Of a stretch of 64,000 nt of DNA, positions 1 through 10,813 are shown in pieces. Below the pieces are notes generated by a model. It was not told the DNA's origin. It worked only from the letters and a program-made list of their open reading frames with translations, and did not search any database. The number at the start of each line of letters is the position of its first letter. Position 1 is the stretch's first letter. Made by a program: the position numbers and the translations under genes. The stretch is from Megamerina dolium (taxonomy: Eukaryota > Arthropoda > Insecta > Diptera > Megamerinidae). The DNA is taken from positions 35,602,639 through 35,666,638 of the forward strand of contig OY978530.1 of the NCBI GenBank assembly GCA_963854835.1. Direction: 5' to 3'.

Positions 1-2137
1 CGCACGCCTTGGTAAAAGCTCTGCTGTCTTTCTGTATGCCAGGCCAAACGAATCTTTGCGTCATCAATTTGGCTGTAGCACGTGGGCCTGGGTGGCACAG
101 GTTATGCGTAGACTCTAAAACCAAACGTCTGTACTTCTTGGTAACAAATGGCCGAATGCAGTTTGTCGAAACGTCACAGTACAACTGTTCTGAGCTGCCT
201 GGAATTGTAAAGAGTTTTAATTTAAGAGAACCATTTGCGTTACCTTTTTGCAGTAATTGTTGCAATTCTTCGTCTACTTTCTGATCAATCGCCAGTGTTT
301 TAAAATCAACGTGTGCCATTTGCAAGGATGAAATACGAGAGAGTAAATCTGCTGTAACGTTTTCTTTACCGTTTACATGACGGATGTCTGTAGTAAGTTG
401 CGAGATGAAATCCAACTGGCGTGCTTGTCTATTCGAAGCCTTGTCTAAATTTTGTCTGAAGGCGTACGTAAGCGGCTTGTGGTCCGTATAGATATGACAG
501 AGCCGGCCTTCTAGCATAAATTTAAATTGTCGAACTGCTAAATATATCGCTGTTAGCTCACGGTCGTAGGTGCTATAACGCAGTTGCGACTTATCAAACT
601 TTTTTGAGAAGAACCCTAACGGTTCAAGAGCACCTTCTACCACCTGATGAAGAACGGCGCCGGCCGCAATATTGGAAGCATCCACCCAAAGGGATAGCTC
701 CGCTTCTTTCGATGGGTGCGCGAGCAAAGTTGAGTTCGCTAGTTGTTGTTTGCACTTATCAAAAGCTGCTGATGTCTCAGCAGACCAGTTGAGTAGTGAT
801 CGGTCGTTTTTGACGTTTCCAGGGCACATCTCTAGCAGCGGTGCCTGTGCTTCGATTGCATGAGGTATAAACCGTCTATAAAAGTTTATCATCGCCAAGA
901 AACTCTTCAATTCCTTAACGGTGGAAGGCCTTTTGAAATTGCGTATGGCCTCTACGCGCTCTGGATGCGGTCGAATCCCTTTCGAGGATATCATGTGGCC
1001 GAGAAAGATTATCTCGCTTCGGCCGAATTCAGACTTCGCTACGTTGATAGTTAAATTGTACTTCGTAAGTCTTTCAAAAAGTTGGCGGAGGTGTAGTTCG
1101 TGCTCTCTTGGACTTGATGAAGCGATGCAGATGTCTTCCATGTATGGGAAGACAAAATCCAGACCACGTACGACCTCGTGAATTAGCCTTTGAAAGGTTT
1201 GAGCTGCATTTCGCAGTCCAAACGTCATATATGCAAACTCAAATAAGCCAAAGGACGTGGCAATAGCAGTTTTTGGGATATCATCCGGATGGACAGGTAC
1301 CTGATGAAACGCCTTCTGCAGGTCGACTTTTGAAAAAATTGTCTTGCCTTGCAAATTGCTTGTAAAATCCTGTAGGTAAGGTATTGGGTATCTGTCCGGT
1401 GTCGTGATAGCATTCAATGCCCGATAGTCGCCACATGGGCGCCAGGTGCCATCTGCCTTTTTAACCATATGCAGCGGACTGACCCAACTGCTTCGTGAGG
1501 GTCTGCAAATTCCAAGCTTCATCAAGCTTTCGAATTCGGCCCGCGCAGCTGCTAGCTTATCAGGAGATAGGCGTCTAGGGCGAGCGAAAACGGGTGGGCC
1601 GTGCGTATATCGACAGTGTACCACGGATGTTTCTATGGTAGTGCCGGGCTGGGCGAAGCGTGTTACTGCTGGGAACTCGTTTAATAATTCAGCGTACGAC
1701 GAAGATGTATCGAATGACTTGACGGAAAGGTGTTTGGCGGCGACCATATGTCCAGTAGTTTCTAATGAAGTATTATTATCGATCAGGCGACTTCGTTTTA
1801 AATCAATGAGTAAACTAAAGTGACTGATGAAATCTGCACCAATTATACCCGAAGTAACATCAGCGATCAAAAACGTCCACAAAAACTCGCGCCTTAGTCC
1901 CAGGTTAACTTTTAAGAGCACTTCTCCGTAAACGTTGATAGGAGTTCCATTAGCGGCAAACAATTTCATGGAAGAACGTTGATACTTGACTGAACGTGAG
2001 CCTTTTGGTATAACAGACACGTCTGCGCCGGTGTCAATTAAAAATTTTAAATTGTTTGTGATGGCTGATACCTGAAGGCGAAAAATTGCTGCATCAAGAT
2101 GTTTGCCCGTACTCGGTGCAGCTTGTGTCAAGTAACA
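1..2137 (-). CDS. pol: Gypsy pol polyprotein (protease-RT-RNase H-integrase N-terminus), partial
   Basis: One reading frame is open over about 710 codons on the minus strand and continues past base 1. In order it shows an aspartic protease (LIDTGADVSVIP near 2040-2005), an RT start (HGPPVFARPRR near 1590), the RT palm (VDLQKAFHQVPVHPDD near 1320), the RT active site near 1140, RNase H (LWVDASNIAAGAVL near 700) and the integrase zinc region (HNLCHPG near 80). The RT active site reads PYMED where Gypsy elements normally have YxDD, so the first catalytic Asp is Glu and activity is doubtful. There is no methionine start of its own: the frame continues directly from gag through one TGA (2138-2140). 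No frameshift is visible, so this copy is young or only recently dead. Confidence 0.9.
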
Positions 2138-3013
2138 TCAATTCGGTGAATTTACGTTGGCGTAACTGCAGGGGGTTTTGCATCTACGCGCGTTGTCGCC
2201 AAAAGTACGATGATACCAGCAACTCCTATTTGCTGAGTTACTGGTTGTCCGAGGTTCAGGTGAACGATTACGGCTGTATGAACGTGAGTGGCTTCGTGAA
2301 CTCCTTTTTTTCGTCTTTATTGCCTCAAGTCGCTTTGAGAGTTGCGCAATCTGTCGTTGGAGTGCTTGCAGGGTAACCTCAGAATCTGTGTTAAACTGGT
2401 TCGATGAGGGTGAGACGGCGGAAGATTGCTCTACTCTATTTATACCACGTAGGCCCATCGACTCTACTATGGCATCTGCGATTACAACTTTATCCACCGG
2501 GTCCCCTTTTGCAGCTATCACTGCAGCCTGCGCTTGAGGTGGTAATCGTGATGCCCACAAATCAACTAGAACTGTTTCACATAGTGAACTACCAGCAACT
2601 CGACGCATTTCATTGAAGAGCTGACTAGGCTTCATATCTCCTAGTGGCATGTCCGATAAAACATGCTGCAGGCGCCTTTGCTGACTGTCGGCGAAATGTG
2701 AGGTTAGTTTGGTTTTGATGTACTCATACCTGTTCTGTTGAGGGGTGGCTTCAATGATTGCGCGCAGCTCTGTCAATTTATTTGGTGGCACTTGCGCCAT
2801 CACGAGGTTGTATTTCCTGATGTCTTGAGTTACTCCCGACGCAGCGAACCAAAACTCGAGCGACATAAAATATGATTCGATGTTCGTGGCGGCCATGCTC
2901 GGTGGATTTATTCTTGGAACCACAGCAGAATCCACATGAACATCATTTCCGATAAGCTCTGCATTTGGTGGTTGTTGTGGAGGTGTTGTGCCATTGACCT
3001 CCGGCCCAAGCAT
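2138..3013 (-). CDS. gag: Gypsy Gag with CHCC zinc knuckle
   Basis: This 291-residue protein starts MLGPEVNGTTPPQQPP and has a capsid-like helical region at about residues 45-200. An Arg/Ser-rich basic stretch follows (about 235-260). Near the C-terminus is one zinc knuckle, CWYHRTFGDNARRCKTPC, with spacing CX2HX9CX3C. That arrangement is the known hallmark of CsRn1-type Gypsy Gag and differs from the usual CCHC. Gag would package the element's RNA in cytoplasmic virus-like particles. It ends at a TGA in frame with pol. Either this is a readthrough point or one sense codon mutated to stop. The start was chosen as the first ATG after the primer site and LTR. Confidence 0.88.
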   Translation of the reverse strand: MLGPEVNGTTPPQQPPNAELIGNDVHVDSAVVPRINPPSMAATNIESYFMSLEFWFAASGVTQDIRKYNLVMAQVPPNKLTELRAIIEATPQQNRYEYIKTKLTSHFADSQQRRLQHVLSDMPLGDMKPSQLFNEMRRVAGSSLCETVLVDLWASRLPPQAQAAVIAAKGDPVDKVVIADAIVESMGLRGINRVEQSSAVSPSSNQFNTDSEVTLQALQRQIAQLSKRLEAIKTKKRSSRSHSRSYSRNRSPEPRTTSNSANRSCWYHRTFGDNARRCKTPCSYANVNSPN

Positions 3014-3134
3014 CTTTGTAATTTTTGTGGGTTAAAAGATTATTCCACAACCGAAGAAATTGCTTTTTAGCGCCGACAAATGCACGTGGAGTTTTTTCAC
3101 TTTTACGAATGAGCTAACCTCAATTTTATACTTC

Positions 3135-3145
3135 CGGGGTCACCA
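3135..3145 (-). other. Primer-binding site, tRNA-Trp-like
   Basis: The minus strand reads TGGTGACCCCG just inside the LTR edge. This matches the complement of the 3' end of tRNA-Trp, including CCA, the primer known for CsRn1-type elements. It would prime minus-strand DNA synthesis and fixes the element's orientation. Confidence 0.7.
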
Positions 3146-3148
3146 CTT

Positions 3149-3309
3149 TGAAGGTTAGTATTTGCTTTTATTCGTAAAGAGTACAAGATCGGAAAGAATG
3201 TGTGAAAGTTATTTCTGCTATCATGCAGTAGGTGCACTGAGGCGATTCGGGAGTTTCCACAGTAGTCGGCAATGATGTAAAAAATGATTTTCTTGTGGGG
3301 GTTGCCACA
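3149..3309 (-). repeat. 5' LTR of the CsRn1-like element
   Basis: Read on the minus strand the stretch begins TGTGGCAACCCCCACAAG and ends CCTTCA three bases before the primer site, giving the TG...CA ends of an LTR. It is about 161 bp, short for a Gypsy LTR. Its outer edge is exactly where Maverick polymerase coding sequence begins. The partner LTR is outside the window, so the edges are inferred. Confidence 0.6.
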
Positions 3310-3650
3310 TATGGATTAAGAACGTGTCGCGACTTTTTCGGTCAACGATAACTGGCAATAAAAATTCCATTCATTTTTGTAATATATGTTTGCAACATTT
3401 TTCAAACGATGAAAAATATATTGAACATATATCCAGGGAATGTAATCTTATGGTTACCAGAATGCCTGCTGAGGATAATAAATTTCTCGAATTTAACGGC
3501 ATACATCATCAGATGGATGTACCTTTTGTGATATATGCAGACTTTGAATGTGTATTGAAATCATGTGATGAACAGGTTTCCGAAAAAGTAAGTGTTGGGT
3601 TAGGAACGTTTTCCTCAACTGCGATAAATACCAAAATGTATATGTACAAG

Positions 3651-4605
3651 TATGTATCGAATTATCAAATTGGGCTGTGCCCTTAAACAAACGAGATGAT
3701 GTGGCTTTGATGTGGTCAACGATTAGACTGATTTATTTTACAAAATTTAATTTCTTTTTCGTCTTATGATTTAAGTATATAAACTAATACATAATTACTT
3801 TTACTTCGGAATATACTTCGTTCGTAATTGTAAATATGTATGTTAATCATTGAAGATTAGGTATACATATTTTAATTTAGAGAACTTATAAGCAATAGAG
3901 AGAGAACAGGTAATAGCCTAGACAGACGGCAGCCTAATTCCGGATTACCGAGTTAATTCGAATTAACTCGGGCATTAACTGCAGCTAATCCGCATAAACT
4001 CTATGAGTTAATTCTCAAAATAAAAGAGGATTAGGGCAATTTTCGATGGCAACACTGCTGAAAATTGTCTATTGTGAATTTTTTTCCATCCATTTTACAA
4101 AATATTAGGTGTGTTCGTTAACGAAAAACTTTCAACAATTGTTTACAGTTTTCAACATGAAAAGTGTTGCCGAACAAATAAATCCAGCTGACAATTATGA
4201 ACGGTGAATGTAAATTTACAAGTTTCTGATAGTTTTCAGGTCACGTACTTCTTGTAGATTTTCTCATATCGAGAGTCACAGATGATGATAGTAATGTAAG
4301 TGGACAGACCTAATAAAACAGCAATCAGCCGTTTAGTTAATCCGCAATACTGCCGTCTGTCAGGTTATTATTTTATTCGGATTAAGTGCGCCGATAATCC
4401 GGAATTAGACTGCCGTTTGTCTAGGCTATAAGGCTAAATATGTATAAATATGTATATATGTATATATCATGATCAATTAATGAGAGTACAAATGAATACA
4501 AAATACCGCTAAAATGGATTCAAATGTACGATCATGATTGCATATTAAATGATCATGATATAGACATTTAAGGTAAATAAGAAAATATTAATATATATGT
4601 ACAAG
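3651..4605. other. Insertion in polB bounded by a 12-nt direct repeat
   Basis: The 12-mer TATATGTACAAG occurs at 3639-3650 and again at 4594-4605. PolB-type sequence stops at the first copy and resumes, in the same reading frame, just after the second. The intervening AT-rich DNA has no coding capacity and contains the MITE at 3914-4428. The remaining flanks (3651-3913, 4432-4593) show no recognisable feature. A 12-bp target duplication is unusual for DNA transposons, so microhomology or chance remains possible. Confidence 0.45.
3914..4428. mobile_element. PIF/Harbinger-like MITE (515 bp)
   Basis: Terminal inverted repeats of about 37 bp begin TAGCCTAGACAGACGGCAG on the left and, reversed, TAGCCTAGACAAACGGCAG on the right. 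They are flanked by a 3-bp TAA on both sides (3911-3913 and 4429-4431). A TWA target duplication is typical of PIF/Harbinger. There is no ORF; an internal palindrome (AGTTAATTCGAATTAACT) lies near 3950. Such elements are moved by a transposase encoded elsewhere. Confidence 0.8.
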
Positions 4606-7036
4606 CGAAATGATATGAGCTAACCGGTAATGCAGTGATCCTCAATCTGTGACCAAACAGTAAGGAACATTCAGGAGCATCTCGCCTGTGCATTTTCATA
4701 TCAGATTGTATGAAATTATAATCCGATATTGAGTAAAATGCGAACATATGTGGGTGTGGATTCATCCAAAATTTTTATTGAGATGTTAGTTGATGATCTC
4801 ACCAAAATTTTTGATGATTGCATTAATGTTAAGATTCCGATGAATCCTCTATCTAATGCGGAGCGAGATTTTCATTTTTCATCTCCTATATGCCATATTT
4901 GTGAGAGGAAATTTATTAGGAATGAAGAGCGTATAACGGATCATTGCCATTTAACCGGGAAATATCGTGGCCCAGCACATAATGAATGCAATTTAAAATA
5001 TAAAGTTCCGAAATTTTTTCCGGTGTTTTTCTATAATCTCTCGGGGTATGACGTTCATCTATTTATCAGGGAGCTTCAACATAAAAGTGGTTATGTTGAA
5101 GTAATTGCTGTAAATAAAGAGAAGTATATTTCTATATCATTTAAATGTAGAAAGGAAAATGGTATAATGGAGATAAGATTTTTAGATTCATTCAGATTCA
5201 TGGCTTCAAGTTTGGAGAAATTAGCAAAAAATCTCGATCCTTCAGATTTTCACATGGTTAGAGCAGTGCACCCTAACAATGAAGAATTCGATCTAATTCG
5301 ACGTAAGGGTGTATATCCATATAACTATATACAAACGGAGGAAGTTTTACATGAGAAAAGTCTTCCTCCAAGAGAAAAATTCTTTAATACTTTGACCGGT
5401 TCTCCATGTTCTGAAGAGGAATATAATCATGCTAAAAAAGTGTGGTTAACGTTTAGTTGTTCTTCCTTGAAAGATTACATGGAAATTTATTTGAAATGTG
5501 ATGTGCTCCTACTAACTGATATATTTGAAAATTTCAGGAAAAAATGTAGGAATGTGTATAAGCTTGATCCGTGTCAATATTATACAGTTTATCATGGGAT
5601 GCAATGTTGAAGCATACCTCTATTTCATTAGAGCTATTCACTTCACATTCAATGCATCATTTTGTGCAGAAAGGGATTCGTGGTGGGATTTGCCAAGTGA
5701 GTAAAAGACACTCGAAGACAAACAATAAGTATATGAATGTTTTCAATCCATTGAAACCATCTGAATATTTAGTATATTTAGACGCCAATAATCTATATGG
5801 CTGGGAAATGTCGCAATATCTACCAACAGATGGATTTGAATGGGTTGAAGACATTAACATTAAAGATATATTAGATACATCTAGTGAATCATCCGTTGGA
5901 TACTTTTTAGAGGTAGATTTGAATTACCCTCTCCAGATGCATGAACTGCATGACGATTTACCATTTTGTTGAAAATATGAACCCTCCGAATAACAATAAA
6001 GTAACAAAATTAATTACAAATTTAAATAATAAATACAATTATATAATACACTATAGGGTTTTACAACAGGCAATACAAAAAGGGTTTAGAGTTATCTAAA
6101 GTTCATAGGGTGTTAAAATTTAATCAATCTCCTTGGTTAAATCAGTATATCGATTTAAACAATCAACATCGCACCTTAGCTACATGCGAGTTTGAAAAAA
6201 ACCTTTTCAAATTAATGAACAATGCTGTTTACGGCAAAACAATGGAGAACGTTGAAAAACGTGATGATATTAAAATTTCATCATCTTGGGAGAGTGTTCA
6301 TAAGAGAAAAGGAGTTAGAGCCCTAATAGCTAGTCCGAATTTTCATAGCATAAAAATTTTTGATGAGAATATGTGTGCCATTCAAATTAATAAAATGCGA
6401 GTATTGTATAACAAACCGATATATCTGGGATTTGCAATTTTGGAATTATCAAAACTTAAAATGTATGACTTTCACTATCAATATATGATTCCAAAATTTA
6501 AGCAAAATTTATCGCTATGTTATATGGATACCGATTCTTTTATTTATAATATTCGCACCGATGATTTTTATCAGGATATTAAAGATGATATTGATAGCAG
6601 ATTTGATACATCGGGCTATGCTATTGATAACCCCTTCAACATACCTTTGAAAAATAAAAAAAAATTAGGTATGATGAATGATGAGAATAATGGGGCAATT
6701 ATACGTGAATTTATTGGACTACGTCCTAAAATGTATTCATTAGATGTAGTTAATTATAATGATCAGAATAAAGTGAAGGGTGTCCCCAAAAATATTTCAT
6801 CGCGGTTAACCATCAGCGATTTTACAAAAATTTTATATAGTGGGGATATACTAACTCGCCCCATACATACAATTAGATCTATTCATCATAATTTGTATAC
6901 ACGAGAAATGAATAAAATTGTTTTAACTTCAAATGACGAAAAAAGAGAAATTCTAGTCGATAAAATTCACACAAATTCACACGGTTATTACAACCTCAGT
7001 GAATTAGTTGAATTGCTTAATAATTCCGATGAGTGA

Positions 7037-7313
7037 GAGAAAAAAGAACAAAGTTTTACGTTTTTTTATTGCATTTCTTTACATAGTTTTTATTAATTAT
7101 TAATGTAAAATAAAATAGATATTATACTTAGTATTAAGATTATTGTGAAACTAGAATAAACAATTCATGTCTAATATTAAGATTACTAAATAAGTATATG
7201 AATATGAGTAAATAAATAAAGATTATTGTGAAACTAGAATAAACAATTCATGTCTAATATTAAGATTACTAAATAAGTATATGAATATGAGTAAATAAAT
7301 ATAAAAATATAAA
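7037..7313. repeat. AT-rich intergenic DNA with an 83-bp perfect tandem duplication
   Basis: An 83-bp unit starting AAGATTATTGTGAAACTAG is present twice head-to-tail without mismatch (7136-7218, 7219-7301). It lies between the convergent ends of polB and the minus-strand ORF at 7314. No promoter or terminator motif is clear. The perfect identity indicates a recent slip or duplication. Confidence 0.85.
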
Positions 7314-7784
7314 TTAATATGTTTTCATTTCAAAATTCAAAAATTTTCTTAAGAGTCTACCATTGATTAAAGCACAGTTTTGATTATGAATTATACAACC
7401 ATCAAAATAACCATATTTTTCTCTAATTTTCTTCAAATTTTCACATCCGTGAAAATTGAATATATTTGAAAGTTCAAACAATGACTCACGCCACTTCTTC
7501 TTCTCATAACCCTTAACATAAATTTCACAATTAAATAAATTTTCCCGTATGAAATTTGATAAGCTCTGGAATGTGATTGATCCTGTATCCCATTTAATGT
7601 TGTGATGTTTTGATGTAATCCAACGTGCTTGTTTTTGATAGAATGGTGGAAGATCATTGAAGGAGAACGGCATATCCTCATTAATGCTAAAGGATATTGC
7701 CAGATCCTTTAAAATAAATTTGTTTTCAGGCCCCTTAAATCCTTGAATATCAACACCTACTTTTTGTATATAATTAGAAAGCAT
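7314..7784 (-). CDS. Maverick-associated ORF of unknown function
   Basis: This 156-residue ORF is intact from ATG to stop, starting MLSNYIQKVGVDIQGFKG. It is rich in Lys, Phe and Asn and has a central segment HHNIKWDTGSITFQSLSNF. I see no signal peptide or membrane helix. From memory, similar short proteins sit near polB or the capsid genes in other insect Mavericks, but I cannot name a function. It lies tail-to-tail with polB and is followed on the same strand by the major capsid remnant. It is one of the few undamaged Maverick frames here. Confidence 0.6.
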   Translation of the reverse strand: MLSNYIQKVGVDIQGFKGPENKFILKDLAISFSINEDMPFSFNDLPPFYQKQARWITSKHHNIKWDTGSITFQSLSNFIRENLFNCEIYVKGYEKKKWRESLFELSNIFNFHGCENLKKIREKYGYFDGCIIHNQNCALINGRLLRKFLNFEMKTY

Positions 7785-7875
7785 TTTTATATATATATAT
7801 CCTTTTGATATTTCAAATTGAAAATTCCGTAATAAATGTCTTCACTATTTGAAGAAAAAGATCATACTGAATATA

Positions 7876-8954
7876 TTAAATCATTTTCTTAATTTCTCCA
7901 GTCATGAGGTTATAGCTAATAACCCGATCATGTATGAGAAGGGCATAAGCAGAAGTATTGGCAGGAATGTTTTTCAATGTCTTGAAAATTACCTTCACAT
8001 CAATTGGTCCACTTTTCATTGCTTCATTTTGATGTGTTAAATCAATTATTATGATTGGAGCAATTGATTTAAATTTACTGGGGGTTAATAAAGGTTGCAT
8101 ATTTCTTAGGTAGTATTCCTTTTGAAATTTACAATACATATCATATAGGAAGGCTAAACGACCATTTTCGATTTTAAGGTTCAGCTCATTATAGGGATAA
8201 ACTTCAGAATTTAGATTAACTTTTACATGGAGAGATCAGAATGTACGAATTTTCTAGCATATTGTACAGCCAATTTAACATTCCATAGATGGTTTGTAGT
8301 CTGTGATAGTGTTGGATTATAATGCATATCCCAACAACGAAATGCCATTGGTATAGACACTCCTCTTTGAATATTATTGTAAATATTTAATTTAGTTGAG
8401 TCTGCTAATTGAATATGTGGCACTTTCCATATTAAATTAACTATAGTTAACACAATTTTATTATTCTATGCTAGTTCATGCTTTGCATTTAATATCACCT
8501 TATTATAATCTTCTGCAAAACCCAAAGGATGTTTTAAAGGTATGCAAAAATTAAATTGTACATTGATTATTTCAACCAACCAGCATTCATCATCACTGTA
8601 CTCTCATTAGGCGAGAGAGAGTCAAAAGCTTTCATTGTAGTTGCAATCCCTAAATGTCGGGTTCGATCAATTTCAATCCCATTTATCTCATAACGACTTT
8701 CATCGAATAAATATGATATACACTTATTCCAAATTTTTATATTATGAGAGATAGTCTGTCCAGTCAGTGTGGCAGTTCCTTCAATATATATAATACTTTC
8801 CGATGTAGAGGTCTTGATTCTGAATAGGTATTCTAATTTCATAATTATTTTTATATGACTGTTGATACGCCGAATAACTGTGGTAATCCTTTTTAATGAT
8901 GCTCTCATCATAAAGGGGATGTTGCATAATATTAAGCACATCAGTTGACGTCAT
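7876..8954 (-). pseudogene. Maverick major capsid protein (double jelly-roll), frameshifted
   Basis: Pieces in three frames add up to one capsid-like protein read right to left. The N-terminus is at about 8954-8790 (starting MTSTDVLNIMQHPLYDES). A jelly-roll segment follows at 8567-8830 (FDESRYEINGIEIDRTRHLG and ESTVMMNAGWL), then a middle piece at 8223-8453 (VPHIQLADSTKLNIYNNIQ). The C-terminus is at 7876-8139 (MKSGPIDVKVIF, NTSAYALLIHDRVISYN). These are conserved positions of the Polinton capsid protein. The frame changes near 8800, 8560-8460 and 8220-8140. It would have formed the shell of the proposed virion. Assigned by pattern recognition, supported by the adjacent minor capsid and ATPase genes. 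Confidence 0.8.
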
Positions 8955-9180
8955 TTGAAACGTTTTTCCTTCTTGCACTATCGTTTTTAATTTTAAATCC
9001 TAAGCTTTTTAAAAACTTTTTATTCAATGGCGATAAGATATTTTGTTTTCGATTAAAATATTTACTATCAACTCTTGGAGACGTGTAGCGAGGTTTTTTT
9101 TGCGATATGTTTCTATCAGCCGTCAATCGTATATTGCTAGTAGATTGATTTCTGACTATATCTTTATTATATATAATCAT
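8941..9180 (-). CDS. Small ORF between the two capsid genes
   Basis: This 79-codon frame has a real ATG (9180) and starts MIIYNKDIVRNQSTSNIRL. Its tail contains SPLNKKFLKSLGFKIKND, resembling a short motif I associate with small Polinton proteins encoded beside the capsid genes. Its 3' end overlaps the capsid start by about 14 bases in another frame, suggesting translational coupling or simply compact packing. It is basic and Ser/Asn-rich, with no membrane segment. Function unknown; it may be the true end of a longer frame. Confidence 0.45.
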   Translation of the reverse strand: MIIYNKDIVRNQSTSNIRLTADRNISQKKPRYTSPRVDSKYFNRKQNILSPLNKKFLKSLGFKIKNDSARRKNVSNDVN

Positions 9181-9356
9181 CCTAAGGAGACGGCTTTAAG
9201 TGGAGTCTTAATGTAATTTGTTCTTGCGAAAATTTACTAACTTCCCGTCTTGATCAACAATTCTCACCAAGAGTTGACTTATCCGTCTAGTGTTAACAGG
9301 TAAATAAATTAATGTTTGCGGTCGCTCACTTATTTTATATCCTGGTAAAACCGATA

Positions 9357-10609
9357 CATTTCGCGGTTTCAAAAGCATATGGCTAGAATTCGACATCTGT
9401 CAAACTGAGTTGTTAAAACCATTTCTTTCTTTTTCAGTTCAAAGTCTGACATTTGCGAAAATGGATCGCTTAACTATCGCACAACGCATTAAAATTGTAA
9501 AAACCTACTACAAAAATGGTGATTCTGCCACACCCACATATCGTGCTTTAAGAGGAGATTATGGTTTACATAATCGTCCAACTACGCAAGCAATTGGCAA
9601 AATTGTGAAGAAATATGAAGAGACTGGATCGGTTAGAGATATTGTAAGGCCTGTGCATCATCGTTTCGCTTCTACCCGAATGTGTCGATTCCTCGTCGTT
9701 CTCAGGAATTAGGACTGTCTTACGGCACATTATGGCGTATTTTGCGTTTGGATCTACACCTACATCCATATAAAATCCAGCTCACACAACAACTGAAGCC
9801 AGCTGACCATTCACAACGTCGTAGATACGTCGAATGGGTGCTTGAACAACAGGCGGTGGGCGGTGATTTTTCGAACAAAATTTTCTTCAGCGACGAAGCA
9901 CATTTTTCACTCGGTGGGTATGTTAACAAACAAAATTGTCGTATTTGGGGTTCTGAGAATCCTCAAGTAATTGAAGAGAGGCCACTACATCCACAAAAAG
10001 TCACTGCTTGGTGCGCTCTTTGGTCCGGAGGTGTGATTGGACCTTACTTCTTCGAAAACGACGATGGAACGACTGTCACCGTCAATTCGGAGCGTTATGG
10101 TCATATGATAACCGACTTTTTTTGCCTGCTATTGAAGAATACGACTTAGAGAATATGTGGTTTCAACAAGACGGTGCCACATGCCACACAACTCGAGCGA
10201 ATATGGCTTTATTGCAAGAGAAATTTTCTGGCCGCGTAATTTCTCGTCGTGGCGATATCAAGTGGCCACCAAGATCATGCGATTTGACACCGCTTGACTT
10301 TTTTTGTGGGGCTACGCGAAAGACCGTGTTTATGCAGATAAACCTTTAACTCTTGAGCACCTAAAAACCAACATTCGTCACGTTATGGCTGAGATACCGC
10401 CCAATATGTGTCAAAAAGTGGTCGAAAATTACCTCAAAAGAATCGATGCTTGCAACAATTCGCGTGGTGGTCATTTAAATGATGTAGTATTTCACACATA
10501 ATGTCAACGTTCAAACTTTATAATAAAAAAGAAATATCATGATAAAAAATATTTTATATGTGTTTTATTTACATTTACTTTTGAAATCGCAAAATGGATA
10601 ACCCTTTAT
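9357..10609 (+). mobile_element. rosa-like mariner copy 1
   Basis: This is a Tc1/mariner element with transposase in pieces at 9461-9690, 9682-10149, 10008-10349 and 10304-10501. Its motifs are FFSDEAHF, QQDGATCHT and DLTPLDFF. In the less damaged copy at 39011 the second and third Asp are separated by 41 residues (DD41D, rosa type). Lesions: a deletion with filler at the CGTTTCGCT site (9668), a 7-T run at 10117 where the open copy has 8, and a second 7-T run near 10297. The right inverted repeat is complete (ends GGATAACCCTTTAT) but the outer bases of the left repeat before CATTTCGCGG are lost. Non-functional. Confidence 0.88.
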
Positions 10610-10813
10610 GAGCCGAATCATTGTTAATATATGACCCTGTAATTATGTTGCACTCGATTCGTAAAACGTTTACTTTCGAAATATCAACTTGTACATTAGA
10701 TTGATGGTATTTGTTAGGCTTTAATTCAAGTCTGCTGAACCCCAACAATCCACCAATTGTACGTTCACGATCAAAATAAATGGGGTCAGTAGTTGACAAT
10801 ATCTCAATTTGCA

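Larger units (their letters stand above)
1..3309 (-). mobile_element. Gypsy LTR retrotransposon, CsRn1-like, truncated by window edge
   Basis: Read on the minus strand, the order is LTR, tRNA-Trp-like primer site, gag, then protease, reverse transcriptase, RNase H and the start of integrase, which leaves the window at base 1. The right-hand LTR edge (3309) abuts Maverick polymerase coding sequence, so this element inserted into the Maverick and removed or displaced its left part. The Gag zinc motif (CX2HX9CX3C) and the primer site are those of the CsRn1 clade. The other LTR and the target duplication lie outside the window. Confidence 0.85.
3310..7036 (+). pseudogene. polB: Maverick protein-primed DNA polymerase B, broken
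   Basis: Three main pieces carry family B signatures. 3310-3650 holds an N-terminal zinc-like region and exonuclease motif FVIYADFEC (near 3525-3550). From about 4606 to 5610 comes a CxxC...DHCHLTGKYRGPAHNEC endonuclease VII-like motif and SGYDVHLFI. 5571-5972 holds polymerase motif A, LDANNLYG. 6110-7036 holds motif B (KLMNNAVYGKTMEN) and motif C (YMDTDS). It would replicate the element from a terminal protein. Lesions: in-frame stops between 4606 and 4740, a frameshift near 5600, a stop at 5970 followed by out-of-frame sequence to about 6110, and a roughly 955 bp insertion (3651-4605). The N-terminal part is cut by the LTR element. Catalytic motifs survive but the gene cannot give a full protein. 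Confidence 0.9.

Noticed and set aside
604..1823. Plus-strand frames across the Gypsy pol region
   Set aside because: The minus strand carries a continuous protease-RT-RNase H frame; these are shadows.
3190..3310. A Maverick terminal inverted repeat at the left edge
   Set aside because: The sequence is the LTR of the Gypsy element, and polymerase coding sequence begins immediately after it, so the Maverick terminus is missing.
7136..7301. A replication origin or satellite
   Set aside because: Only two copies of an 83-bp unit; a simple tandem duplication is sufficient.
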